Below, one piece after another: positions 45,566 through 53,616 of a stretch of DNA of 64,000 nt (the first letter of the stretch is position 1; every line of letters begins with the position of its first letter). The stretch covers positions 2,599,419 to 2,663,418 of the forward strand of contig NZ_OY781872.1 of the NCBI RefSeq assembly GCF_963677065.1, written 5' to 3'. The stretch is from an uncultured Methanoregula sp. (lineage in GTDB: Archaea; Halobacteriota; Methanomicrobia; Methanomicrobiales; Methanospirillaceae). The notes under the pieces were generated by a model. The model did not search any database. It was not told where the DNA came from and saw only the letters and a list, made by a program, of their open reading frames with translations. A program made the position numbers and the translations under genes.

Positions 45566-46846
45566 TCAATCGGGCCGGGTAAGATCCTTCTGGATCCGTT
45601 CGCCCTGGGTGATTGCCCGGAGGAGCGCCTGCGCTCCCGCCAGGTCGCCCTCCTCGGCGCTGGAGCGGATGGAGAACGTTGCATCGGTCAGGAGTTTCTT
45701 TGCAAGCACCCGGGTCAGGTCATCGACAATCCCGACAATCCGCGGATCTTCGGTGCCGAGCCGGGCAAGGGCCCGGTCCCGCTCGCGGGAGCGGACCGAC
45801 TCTGCCCAGGTGTGCAGGGCGGCCAGCGACTCGTCGGCATTCTTCCGGTTCAGGTGGCGGAGGAAGAGCTGGAGTTCTTCGCCGACAAATGCATGGGCCC
45901 GGTCTGCCTCGGCCCTCCGGGTGCTCATGGTCTGCTCGTTGACCGAGCGGAGGTTGTCGATGGTGAAGAGCCGGACCCCGTCAACCGTCTCGGCCCCCGG
46001 CTCGACATCCCGGGGCTGGGCGATATCGATGACGATGAGCGGGCGGGGGTGTCCTTCAACAGGCCAGCACCGGTCCCGCATGGCCCGTGAGAGCTCCTGC
46101 CGGTGGATGACCGGGTGGGGGGCGGAGGTGCAGGAGATCACGACATCGGAGAGGGTGATGTAGTGGTAGAGCTCGGACATCCGGACCGCTTTTCCCCCGA
46201 TCTTGTCGGCAAGGATCTCCGCCCGGCCATAGGTCCGGTTCGCCACGTACATGGCAGTCAGTTTCTTGGCGGCAAGCGCCTGGGCCACGAGCAGGCCCAT
46301 CTCGCCGCTCCCGACAACAAGAATATGTTTGCCTTCGAGGCTGCCTATCTCGGCCTCGGCCAGCAGGACTGCAGCCGATCCCACCGAGACCGCTCCCCGG
46401 TTGATGGAAGTCCTCCTCCGGACTTCGATCCCGACATGGATCGCCTTGTTGATGCAGAGCTCGAGGAAGTCGCCCGCAGTCCCGGCTTCCTGGGCATCCG
46501 AGAGAGATTTTTTGAGCTGCCCGATGATCTGGTCTTCCCCGACAATCATCGAATCGATGCCGGAAGCGAGCGTGAAGAGGTGGCGCAAAGCCCCGGTGCC
46601 TTCGTGGACAAAGAATCCTTCCCGGCCCAGATCTGCAAGGAAGGTGCGAAGATCCTCAGCAGTGCCTTCGACAAAAACCTCCACCCGGTTGCAGGTCTGG
46701 AGAAGGATGACACCGGGAAAGCGATCCTTTGCTGCTTCGAGGAATTCCGGTTCGCCGGAGAACCGGAAGGCTTCCAGGGCCGTGACATTTGCCGTGTGAT
46801 GGCTGACCCCGGCGATTGCGAGCGGGACCTGCCCTTGTTCATCCAT
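45566..46846 (-). CDS. hemA: Glutamyl-tRNA reductase
   Basis: About 426 residues. The catalytic cysteine is in LLQTCNRVEVFV; SGIDSMIVGEDQIIGQ and the NADPH site ILVVGSGEMGLLVAQAL follow. It reduces glutamyl-tRNA to glutamate-1-semialdehyde for HemL. I choose the ATG at 46846 (MDEQGQVP) because GAGGT lies 6 nt before it. Starts at 46852 and 46861 are possible. It overlaps the precorrin-2 dehydrogenase gene. Confidence 0.95.
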   Translation of the reverse strand: MDEQGQVPLAIAGVSHHTANVTALEAFRFSGEPEFLEAAKDRFPGVILLQTCNRVEVFVEGTAEDLRTFLADLGREGFFVHEGTGALRHLFTLASGIDSMIVGEDQIIGQLKKSLSDAQEAGTAGDFLELCINKAIHVGIEVRRRTSINRGAVSVGSAAVLLAEAEIGSLEGKHILVVGSGEMGLLVAQALAAKKLTAMYVANRTYGRAEILADKIGGKAVRMSELYHYITLSDVVISCTSAPHPVIHRQELSRAMRDRCWPVEGHPRPLIVIDIAQPRDVEPGAETVDGVRLFTIDNLRSVNEQTMSTRRAEADRAHAFVGEELQLFLRHLNRKNADESLAALHTWAESVRSRERDRALARLGTEDPRIVGIVDDLTRVLAKKLLTDATFSIRSSAEEGDLAGAQALLRAITQGERIQKDLTRPD

Positions 46847-47462
46847 GGACATACCTCGCAACGATCTCTTTCCAGGTTGCGGCAGGATTTTCGTCTAGCG
46901 CTTCCCAGACCGACGGGCTGTCCAGCACTTCTTTTAAGATCGCGGATCGCTTCTCCTGGTCGGGAACGGTCTCCTTGAGTTCTTCGCGGAGGCGCTGCTG
47001 CAGTTCGATCATTGCATCGAGCGCCGGGTAATCGCGTTCGATCTTCTCCCGGATAAAGCGGGAGATCGCCGGGCTCGCTCCCCCGGTGCTGATCGCGATC
47101 GTGTAATTCTTGCCCCGGGCAACGGCAGGGAGCATGACAGAGCCGGCATTCCCGTCAGCATTGTTGAAGAGGATATGTGCCTCAGCGCAGAGCCTGCCGA
47201 TCCGGTTGTTCTGTTCCGGATCGGAGAGCGCCGCAATCACGAGGAATGCACCGGCCAGTATTTTCCTGAGCGACCCGTCGGATGCCGACCCAAGATCCAG
47301 TTCTTCGCGCCGGACCGGAAGTGCGAGAACGGCAGGAGAAAAAGAGCGGCTCAGCACCGTCACGTCCGCTGCTGTAAAATAAGCGCACTTCCGTGCGGCA
47401 ACTTCCCCTCCCCCGAATATGATGACACGCCGGCCCGAACAATCCACGAAGAGAGGGATCAT
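46839..47462 (-). CDS. Precorrin-2 dehydrogenase (Met8/CysG-N type)
   Basis: 207 residues. The NAD site VIIFGGGEVAARKCAYF, then AVARGKNYTIAISTGGASPAISRFIREKI in two parts (ISTGGASPAISRF) match the siroheme synthase N-terminal family. It oxidises precorrin-2 to sirohydrochlorin. A separate ferrochelatase activity is not certain. With hemA it forms the second tetrapyrrole operon. Confidence 0.92.
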   Translation of the reverse strand: MIPLFVDCSGRRVIIFGGGEVAARKCAYFTAADVTVLSRSFSPAVLALPVRREELDLGSASDGSLRKILAGAFLVIAALSDPEQNNRIGRLCAEAHILFNNADGNAGSVMLPAVARGKNYTIAISTGGASPAISRFIREKIERDYPALDAMIELQQRLREELKETVPDQEKRSAILKEVLDSPSVWEALDENPAATWKEIVARYVHG

Positions 47463-47686
47463 CTCGTATAGATAGAGCGATTGCTTACATTAAGATGTTG
47501 GATTCTCTTCCGCGGGGGCAGTCAGCCCTGCACCCGGGAAAGACCGGGGAGGATCCGGGAAAATTATGCGGGCACCCGGGCCTGACACCACATCCCGGGC
47601 TTTCCTCCGCCGGTGCGGGTCCGAACGCGGACTCCTGCGGTTCGATATGCTTAAATCGTTTGAATGCTCACATTGTAGAGCACACT

Positions 47687-47758
47687 GCGCCGATAGTGTA
47701 GTGGTTATCACTAGGCGTTGCCAACGCCTAAACCCGGGTTCGAGTCCCGGTCGGCGCA
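47687..47758 (+). tRNA. tRNA-Gly (anticodon GCC)
   Basis: Acceptor stem GCGCCGA pairs with TCGGCGC. The anticodon arm is AGGCG-TTGCCAA-CGCCT, giving anticodon GCC, and the T arm carries GGTTCGAGTCC. 72 nt, no CCA encoded, no intron. A TATA-like CTTAAATC lies about 38 nt upstream. Gene-poor, AT-rich DNA begins directly downstream. Confidence 0.95.
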
Positions 47759-48018
47759 TACTGCCTTGATGTTCAAGGTGATGCGTTTTTCACAGTTATC
47801 TAATTAAAACAGTAGATCATTAGCCGTGGGTGAACCTTTTTGTTCAATGTTCCACGTTAAAATTTTGTAATTTTTTTATGTCACGCAGATATTAATTTGG
47901 TGTGTTTTATTGACGTTCAGATGGAGATCTAATACTCCTCAAGTCAAGTTCCAAGATATCAATTCAAATTGCTTTTATATCAACTAAAACAATATCCCAT
48001 TGACGGGGTTAAGCTTTT

Positions 48019-48693
48019 ATGGATGATGGAAGTCTCATCACGATTATTGGATTAATAGCTTCAATTGCATCACTTGTTCTAGCAATTATTGCAATTTGGT
48101 TATCAATTGTTTTTTTCAAAATGTCTTCTGAGCTTGCGACAAATACAACTGAAGCCTCAAAAAATATTAGTTCTAGTGTTGAACGTTTGGAAAAATTGTT
48201 CGATAAATTATATTCTGATACATTTTCAATGATGAAGGACACGGTATCAGATATGAGGAAACATATCTGGCCCGATGACCATGCCCGTGAAACAGACCTT
48301 ACAGTGGAAATTGATAAAAATGCCGATGAGAAGATATCCAAGTTTAAAGAAGAAATAAATCATGAACTTTCTAGTTTACTAGAAAAACAAAATGTGACGG
48401 ATGCTAATATCGATTCTCTTCGTAATGAAATGGGGGACCTAATTAACCGGGCTATTTCAATGTCACGAAATGCACAGGTCGAAGCTCGAGAAGAAACAAT
48501 AAGAGGACATATCTTGCAAATACTAACCAAAAAACACGAGGTAAGTGCTTCTGAAATTGTTGACACAATTAATGGTCCTGTTAGTAAAATTCTGAGAGAG
48601 CTTAATAGAATGAACGAAGACAAACTAATCTATATACTGAACAGGGATGAGAAAGATGGTATACAACCAGGAACAAAAATTCAGTTACGCTAG
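48019..48693 (+). CDS. Membrane-anchored coiled-coil protein with C-terminal winged helix
   Basis: 224 residues. One N-terminal transmembrane span (about 8-33, LITIIGLIASIASLVLAII), then a coiled coil (about 38-165, with SSSVERLEKLFDKLY and DEKISKFKEEINHEL). A C-terminal winged-helix-like part follows: REETIRGHILQILTK, EVSASEIVDTI, VSKILRELNRMNEDKLIY. The codon use is strongly AT-rich, unlike the flanking genes, suggesting transfer. It could be a membrane-tethered regulator or a defence-related sensor; I do not recognise a named family. Confidence 0.7.
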   Translation: MDDGSLITIIGLIASIASLVLAIIAIWLSIVFFKMSSELATNTTEASKNISSSVERLEKLFDKLYSDTFSMMKDTVSDMRKHIWPDDHARETDLTVEIDKNADEKISKFKEEINHELSSLLEKQNVTDANIDSLRNEMGDLINRAISMSRNAQVEAREETIRGHILQILTKKHEVSASEIVDTINGPVSKILRELNRMNEDKLIYILNRDEKDGIQPGTKIQLR

Positions 48694-48740
48694 TTAAGTG
48701 CAGATCAACTAATGTAAAATAATGAATTTTTTTTCGAATT

Positions 48741-48911
48741 TTAATTATTAAATTCTCTTCGCCAAATTTCAATTCGCGCGAATAAAGTTTTCCAGAACGG
48801 TTTTGTCACATCACCTTCTGGGCAAAGATCATCAGGGTCAGATTCTTCGTTCAGGTTCAGGAAGGGCGTCCCTTCATCGCGTGACCAGACATTTAGTTGG
48901 GCTTCTGGCAT
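48741..48911 (-). CDS. Small acidic protein of unknown function
   Basis: 56 residues opening MPEAQLNVWSRDEGTPF, with an acidic middle (LNEESDPDDLCPEGD) and a basic end (FARIEIWRREFNN). GGTGA lies 7 nt before the ATG, and a TATA-like ACTATATG lies further upstream. No family recognised. It converges with the winged-helix gene and could be transcribed against its message tail. Confidence 0.45.
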   Translation of the reverse strand: MPEAQLNVWSRDEGTPFLNLNEESDPDDLCPEGDVTKPFWKTLFARIEIWRREFNN

Positions 48912-49257
48912 GAGTAATTCACCTTATCCCATATAGTATCAGACTCATGTGTCGGTATCCGCATCACTTCAGTCAGTTCTTTGAGGCTCCCCACATACGC
49001 GACCCGGTTGCCCATACCATCGCGTTAAACAAAGTTTCATCCCTTTTTTCCATACTATTGCGATTCCTCCCCCTCCCTGCTCTACAGGGAGCCGCTCGGA
49101 CGCCTCGTCGGGTCCTCGCTGGGCAAGTGCCTGTTTGCTCCGGAGTACATGTAAATGCGTAGCGCAAAACCCGACGAGGCATTTTGCGCGTAGGGCCTCA
49201 TTTTTTTTCAGGCTGGGATCTCTGCGGGGTATACATTACTAAAAAAAAAGATTGATT
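48912..49257. other. Intergenic region carrying copy 1 of the palindromic repeat
   Basis: Apart from the repeat at 49102-49196 I see no gene. A T-rich tract at 49201-49208 and an A-rich tract near 49240-49250 flank the end of the GIY-YIG gene. Confidence 0.4.
49102..49196 (+). repeat. Palindromic intergenic repeat, copy 1
   Basis: Core GCGCAAAA...TTTTGCGC forms a hairpin over about 11 nt. From 49141 to 49196 it matches 50193-50248 at about 50 of 56 positions; weaker similarity starts at CGCTGGG (49117). In this copy a 12-bp inverted repeat, GCCTCGTCGGGT (49102-49113) with ACCCGACGAGGC (49169-49180), adds a larger fold. Confidence 0.75.
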
Positions 49258-49620
49258 TTATGACGGAAAATTTACCGGAATCGATTTTGATCCCGGTGGA
49301 GCTATATCATTGCATTGTGGTTTGAATGATTCGTAAAGAAATCGCTCAATTCCATCTCTGTCCCCCTGTGTTGTAACACTTGCGATACAGAAACCGCAGA
49401 TGTATTGCGAACTAATTTCCTTAATACACTTGTTAGATTCGATAGGGGAGATATGGTCAAGGAGCCTCTGCTGAATATCAGAAGCTTGACCAACGTAGTA
49501 ACATTTCCAAGTGTTGTTCTTTAACATTACCCAAATCACATACACACCTGCTGTTTTTGAAGTGTATGTTGAGATGTTCTCTCGTGATAAATTCACGATT
49601 TTAGTCCAGTTTAACTGCAT
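49258..49620 (-). CDS. GIY-YIG endonuclease-fold protein
   Basis: About 120 residues. GVYVIWVML and YYVGQASDIQQRLLDH are the GIY and YIG strands plus the catalytic Arg helix; later GIERFLYESFKPQCN gives the typical Glu helix and the final Asn. GIY-YIG proteins cut DNA in homing, restriction or repair contexts. No second domain is present. The ATG at 49620 has GGTGG at 5 nt; an upstream TTG is less likely. AT-rich relative to its surroundings. Confidence 0.82.
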   Translation of the reverse strand: MQLNWTKIVNLSRENISTYTSKTAGVYVIWVMLKNNTWKCYYVGQASDIQQRLLDHISPIESNKCIKEISSQYICGFCIASVTTQGDRDGIERFLYESFKPQCNDIAPPGSKSIPVNFPS

Positions 49621-50167
49621 TTTTTCCACCAAAATTTTTTTCGTTCAATGTGGTAAGCACTGAACATGATTGTATCGACAATATCCGGATTATATAGGGT
49701 GACCATGCATAGTGAAAGTAATATTTTGTAGGATTCATCCCATTCCCCGCTCCTTCGGAATCATTCGCCCCCCACGTATGACATCCCGTCGGAACTGGCA
49801 GCATTTATCGTCACGGATACTTGGCGTTCCGGGAAAACGGGGTTTCTTTGCGTGATCCACACATCAATATTAAATCCCGTGTTGGTCCCCCGACCTCAAA
49901 TGAAACAGTTATGTACTCTCCGGTTATTCTCAGCGCAATATCGAGGGTTAGCCAAACCGGGATAATAGCGCTATTTCCCGGAAAAATACCTTGAAAAAAC
50001 CCCGAAACTCTCCGGTCCAGATCAATCTAAAACCGGTAATCCACAGCCTAATTGAGCCCAGATTAGTAAAACAGGGGTCCCATCCCCCAAGACTGCACGG
50101 AAATGATAATTCCGACAAGTGATCCCCACCACCTGCCAATGCCGCTTGAACATATCACTGAATTTCC

Positions 50168-50248
50168 CGCTGGGTACGACCCGGTTTTACGCCGGAGTAC
50201 AAGAAAGTGCGTAGCGCAAAACCCGGCGAGGCGTTTTGCGCGTAAGGC
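50168..50248 (+). repeat. Palindromic intergenic repeat, copy 2
   Basis: Begins with CGCTGGG and contains CGGAGTAC, TGCGTAGCGCAAAACCCG and GCGTTTTGCGCGTAAGGC. The GCGCAAAA/TTTTGCGC hairpin is kept. Sequence differences from copy 1 are mainly in the loop and the left part, as expected for a folded element. Confidence 0.75.
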
Positions 50249-50323
50249 ATCGTATCGTTCCAGATAAAATGCCGGACAAAAATTTCCAGGAAACTTTTGC
50301 CAGAAAAAAATTAAAAAAAAATT

Positions 50324-50339
50324 CCGGAAAATTTTCCGG
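50324..50339. repeat. Perfect 16-bp palindrome CCGGAAAATTTTCCGG
   Basis: Lies in a tract with repeated TTCCGG motifs and A/T runs. Could be a protein-binding site, a bidirectional terminator or part of an origin-like region. Seen directly; role unknown. Confidence 0.6.
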
Positions 50340-50980
50340 CAAAGGGAAAAAATTTCGGTAAAAAATTTTAAAAAAATAATTCCGGAAAACTTCGAAAAAA
50401 ATTCCGGCTTCTTTCCGGTACCAACCCCTTCCGGAAGACCCTGCCAGGACCCGGAAAAAAGCGCCTTTTTCTCCTTGTATATCGTAGTAAAACCCCGCCC
50501 GGAAGACCCCAAACCACACCCCCGAATCCGGACCCTGTAAGAGCCCGGATTGCCAATCCGGGGGGTCGATCCCAGAACCAGGTTGCAAAAAATGACGATT
50601 TACCGTACACTTTTTTCGAAATCCCATTTTACACGCGATTCAGGCCAATCTGGGCATTTTGGTGCCGATTGAAAAACCTTAATAGAGCCTTTTAAATGGC
50701 GGTTCTCAATTGAAATTGGGGTAGGTAGGCCCGGATCGAAAAGAAGCCCTGTTTTGGACCCCTTCTTTAGGTGTCCCGAAAGCCCTTTTTGATAACCCTT
50801 GCGGCTACGGGAAGATCGTAAAACCACTGAGGGGTTTCCTGCGCGAGATATCACATCCATCGGGAACAATGAACTGCGAAAAAAAATTCAGATCTGCAGA
50901 AAATCCGGAACAGGTTTTTAAAAATTATAGGCCCGGAAATAATTCAGAACCCGGTAAAAAAATATCCCGGAAGTACTGCG

Positions 50981-51313
50981 TTATTCCGGAAATTCTTCTG
51001 CAATGCTCAGGGCCAGGTATTTCGGGTTGATATTCCTTCCAACGAACAGGTACGTGAGCTCTCCGCACGTGTTCAGCATCGGAAGGATCTGGATATCAAT
51101 ATAATCCTCCATCTCCCTGGTCTCGATGATCTGGCAGACTTTCTCAAAACGTTTCCAGACATCAACGGTCTTCTGGGGTTCGTCATCCCACTTGTCCAGG
51201 GCAAATTCGATATACCACTTGTTCTTCTTCCGCTCTGCTTCCAAGACTTCGAATCCCTCGATACTATTCAATGCCTTTGCCAGTTTCTTCATCCCTTTTC
51301 CAATGTTGTCCAT
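50981..51313 (-). CDS. Small uncharacterised protein
   Basis: 110 residues, alpha/beta. MDNIGKGMKKLAKALNSIEGF, WYIEFALDKWDDEP and LTYLFVGRNINPKYLALSIAEEF suggest a compact soluble domain. I do not recognise a family. GGGAGG touches an ATG at 51319 with no spacing but lies 6 nt before the ATG at 51313, so the second is the likely start. Confidence 0.65.
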   Translation of the reverse strand: MDNIGKGMKKLAKALNSIEGFEVLEAERKKNKWYIEFALDKWDDEPQKTVDVWKRFEKVCQIIETREMEDYIDIQILPMLNTCGELTYLFVGRNINPKYLALSIAEEFPE

Positions 51314-51465
51314 GGACATCCTCCCGGTTTTTGAGTAAACAACTGACGAGCTGAAAGGTTAAGAACTTTTTAGGACCGATCCAACATGAAAAGTCCGGGA
51401 GGGAAAAATTCCCGGCGAAAATCCGGCAGGTTCCGGCAATCGTTAAAAGAACGATGATTATGTTG

Positions 51466-51855
51466 TCATGCTGATGATGGCGGCCGGGCACTATCCCGGT
51501 AGGTAATTTTGACAATCGCAGCAAAGTCGTTAGTACACCGGGTTCCTGAGGAGTTGCCTCTCGGGACCGTGGTATAACCGATGCAGGAACGGAGATTGAT
51601 CTTGTGATTTGACTGGTCTTTTGCTACCATATCACCGATAATCCGGTTGAGATCCAGCCCGCCCTCTTTGCACCTGGGATTGCTGCAGGGATGTATTACG
51701 GGAACTTTTTTTATATCGGCATACCCGGCCTGGCAATATTCTTTCTTAAGGCCGGTTTTTGTTTCCATTATGGAAATTGAGATACCTGTTATCTGGGGAT
51801 ATTTTTCTTCAAAGGATATTGTTCCGGATGCAGTATGTGGCAGATCTGAAGTCAT
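51466..51855 (-). CDS. Uncharacterised cysteine-containing protein
   Basis: 129 residues. The middle contains EYCQAGYADIKKVPVIHPC, then CSNPRCKEGGLD, RSCIGYTTVPRG and GTRCTNDFAA, so up to five cysteines might bind metal or form disulphides. No signal peptide. GGAG lies 6 nt before the ATG. Family not recognised. Confidence 0.6.
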   Translation of the reverse strand: MTSDLPHTASGTISFEEKYPQITGISISIMETKTGLKKEYCQAGYADIKKVPVIHPCSNPRCKEGGLDLNRIIGDMVAKDQSNHKINLRSCIGYTTVPRGNSSGTRCTNDFAAIVKITYRDSARPPSSA

Positions 51856-52688
51856 GGTTCTCCACTAATTTGTTCTGATGTTTACGTACCCGGAGCTGAT
51901 TAATTATTCCGGGTATCATACCAGGGATTTTTCCGATACGTGCAGAATTTCAAAGAGCGGGGCCATATTTCCGAAACAGGATAAATGCTCCAGCGGGTAT
52001 AGCGGCGGTTTGCTACAGGGGGATGCCCCAGATGAGGGGGATTGGGAATGTCCCTCCCCCACACAGATTTCTCCGACGGAGACCAGGATCACCACCCGGG
52101 TGGAGAGAAGAAAACGGGCATTTTCCAGTGGAAACGTTGTCCACGCCCATAAAAATTCGCGCTTTTTGGGCATATTTTTACAAAACCACGGGTTTTTAGC
52201 CCCACTTCAACCTGCAAAATAGCGGGCCTGTACAGGCCGCGGTTTTTTGGCCGGACTGCAGCCGGTTCCCGGAAGAACCCCCGGCCGGGCGCCCGCCATG
52301 AGCGGATTTTGATCGGGGTGACTTTTCCGGCATTTTCGGGCAATCGTTTTTTTGAGGAACGAGGCAGATCGTTCAGCCGGACACACCGGTGCCCATCGGA
52401 TGGGCATCCGGTACGGGAGAGCACCCCAAACAAGCCTGTACAGGGCGGCATCCCGCCCCGGGAGCACCCGTGCTGCCGGAACAATCCGGGATAAACGGGC
52501 TGGGGAGACCTGCGGCAGATCATAAGCGATAAAAATCCTCATAGCCGGCCCGGTTGCCAAATACTATAACACGGGGCTCATGGCTTCCACCCGGGTCTTT
52601 CATTGATGCAGCAACAAGAGAACATGGGGTTTGAGAGGGTGTTCGGGTCTGGCAGGCAGTAATGAAATTAAAAAAAAGATGGACGTTC
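51856..52688. other. Gene-poor GC-rich region
   Basis: About 830 nt with open frames on the reverse strand but no protein pattern. There are short inverted G/C tracts, for example GGGGGA near 52036 with TCCCCC near 52056. It may be decayed sequence at the edge of the region after tRNA-Gly. Confidence 0.4.
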
Positions 52689-53417
52689 TCACGCTTCCGC
52701 TGTTGGTTCGCAGAGCGGGAGCAGCCCGAGCAGGACCAGCGCAAAACCGATACCGATGATCGGGCCGATAATCGAGAAGACCGGGTTCAGAGCCAGGTAG
52801 ATCTCCCGGATGGGATAGATCATGTGCGCGATGCCAAGGAAGAAGACACCGATCGCGAGCGGGAAGCGACAGCCCTGCCGGAACATCAGCCCGCCCGCGA
52901 TGAGAAAACCGCAGGTAACAAAGTAGACAAATGTGACAAGAGCTGCCGGAAGGCCGACCCCGGCCGCAAGGAGCATTGCTGCAAGCACGCACAGGGAGAA
53001 AAGGACAATAGCGGTTATGATAACGGGAGAGGGCTTCTCACGCGGCTGACCGGTCCAGAGCGCGATGGCAAGGAGGATGAGCCCGAGGACCAGGCCGAGA
53101 TCGATCACGCTCGGGAAGACCAGGTTCCGGAATCCCATGAACGTGACCGCATACCAGGCAATGTTTGCAATTCCCCACATGCCGAACCCGGCGCCGGCAT
53201 AGAGAAGGACCGGCTGACGGCCGGCCCGGTGCCAGGAGTACAGCAGGACAACAGCCCCGGAAAGTGCAACAAGGATCTGAAGATAATTGCTGAGGGCCAG
53301 GAAGAGATCGGAGGGGAGGATGAGTATCAGGAGGGTGAGCGCGATTGCCGCTGCAATAACGGCAAGAAAAAAACCGGAGACCGGGTTTATCGCGGGGAGA
53401 GGGGAGGTCTTTGCCAT
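52689..53417 (-). CDS. Polytopic membrane protein, unknown
   Basis: 242 residues with about eight hydrophobic helices and short loops (FFLAVIAAAIALTLLILIL, SVIDLGLVLGLILLAIAL, FVYFVTCGFLIAGG, GIGFALVLLGLLPL). It resembles the membrane input modules of archaeal sensor kinases, but no signalling domain is attached. Function unknown. No clear ribosome site; possibly leaderless. Confidence 0.72.
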   Translation of the reverse strand: MAKTSPLPAINPVSGFFLAVIAAAIALTLLILILPSDLFLALSNYLQILVALSGAVVLLYSWHRAGRQPVLLYAGAGFGMWGIANIAWYAVTFMGFRNLVFPSVIDLGLVLGLILLAIALWTGQPREKPSPVIITAIVLFSLCVLAAMLLAAGVGLPAALVTFVYFVTCGFLIAGGLMFRQGCRFPLAIGVFFLGIAHMIYPIREIYLALNPVFSIIGPIIGIGFALVLLGLLPLCEPTAEA

Positions 53418-53616
53418 ATCTTAAGCGTGTTATCCGGGACTTAAAAAAAGATGGCAAACCAATTGGAAATTAAAAAAACCTTCAGCCTTCCCGCGGTCAC
53501 GGGAGTTCCCGGAACATTGGATCCACAGGAATTTTTCAGAGTCGAAAAAGAGAAATATAATAATCAGGCCACGGTTCTTTATTCACATATTCCGGATTGA
53601 GGCGGAGGCAGGCAAT

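Larger units (their letters stand above)
49621..50980. other. Long gene-poor region with repeats and A/T-CCGG tract
   Basis: About 1.36 kb without a gene that I can defend. It contains repeat copy 2 (50168-50248), a tract of alternating TTCCGG and A/T runs (about 50264-50420) with a perfect 16-bp palindrome, and a tRNA-Gly-like hairpin (50545-50561). Reverse frames at 50063-50869 read through the repeats with biased composition and no family match. Confidence 0.5.

Noticed and set aside
50545..50573. Calling the hairpin a functional tRNA-Gly
   Set aside because: No matching 7-bp acceptor stem or D arm could be built; only the anticodon arm and a shortened T arm are visible.
50063..50869. Overlapping reverse frames in the repeat-rich region
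   Set aside because: They read through the palindromic repeat and A/T-CCGG tract and show low-complexity Phe/Gly-rich sequence, not a folded protein.
52089..52560. Reverse frames of 117-144 codons
   Set aside because: Arg/Pro-rich composition typical of non-coding GC-rich frames; two different frames compete and neither has a motif.
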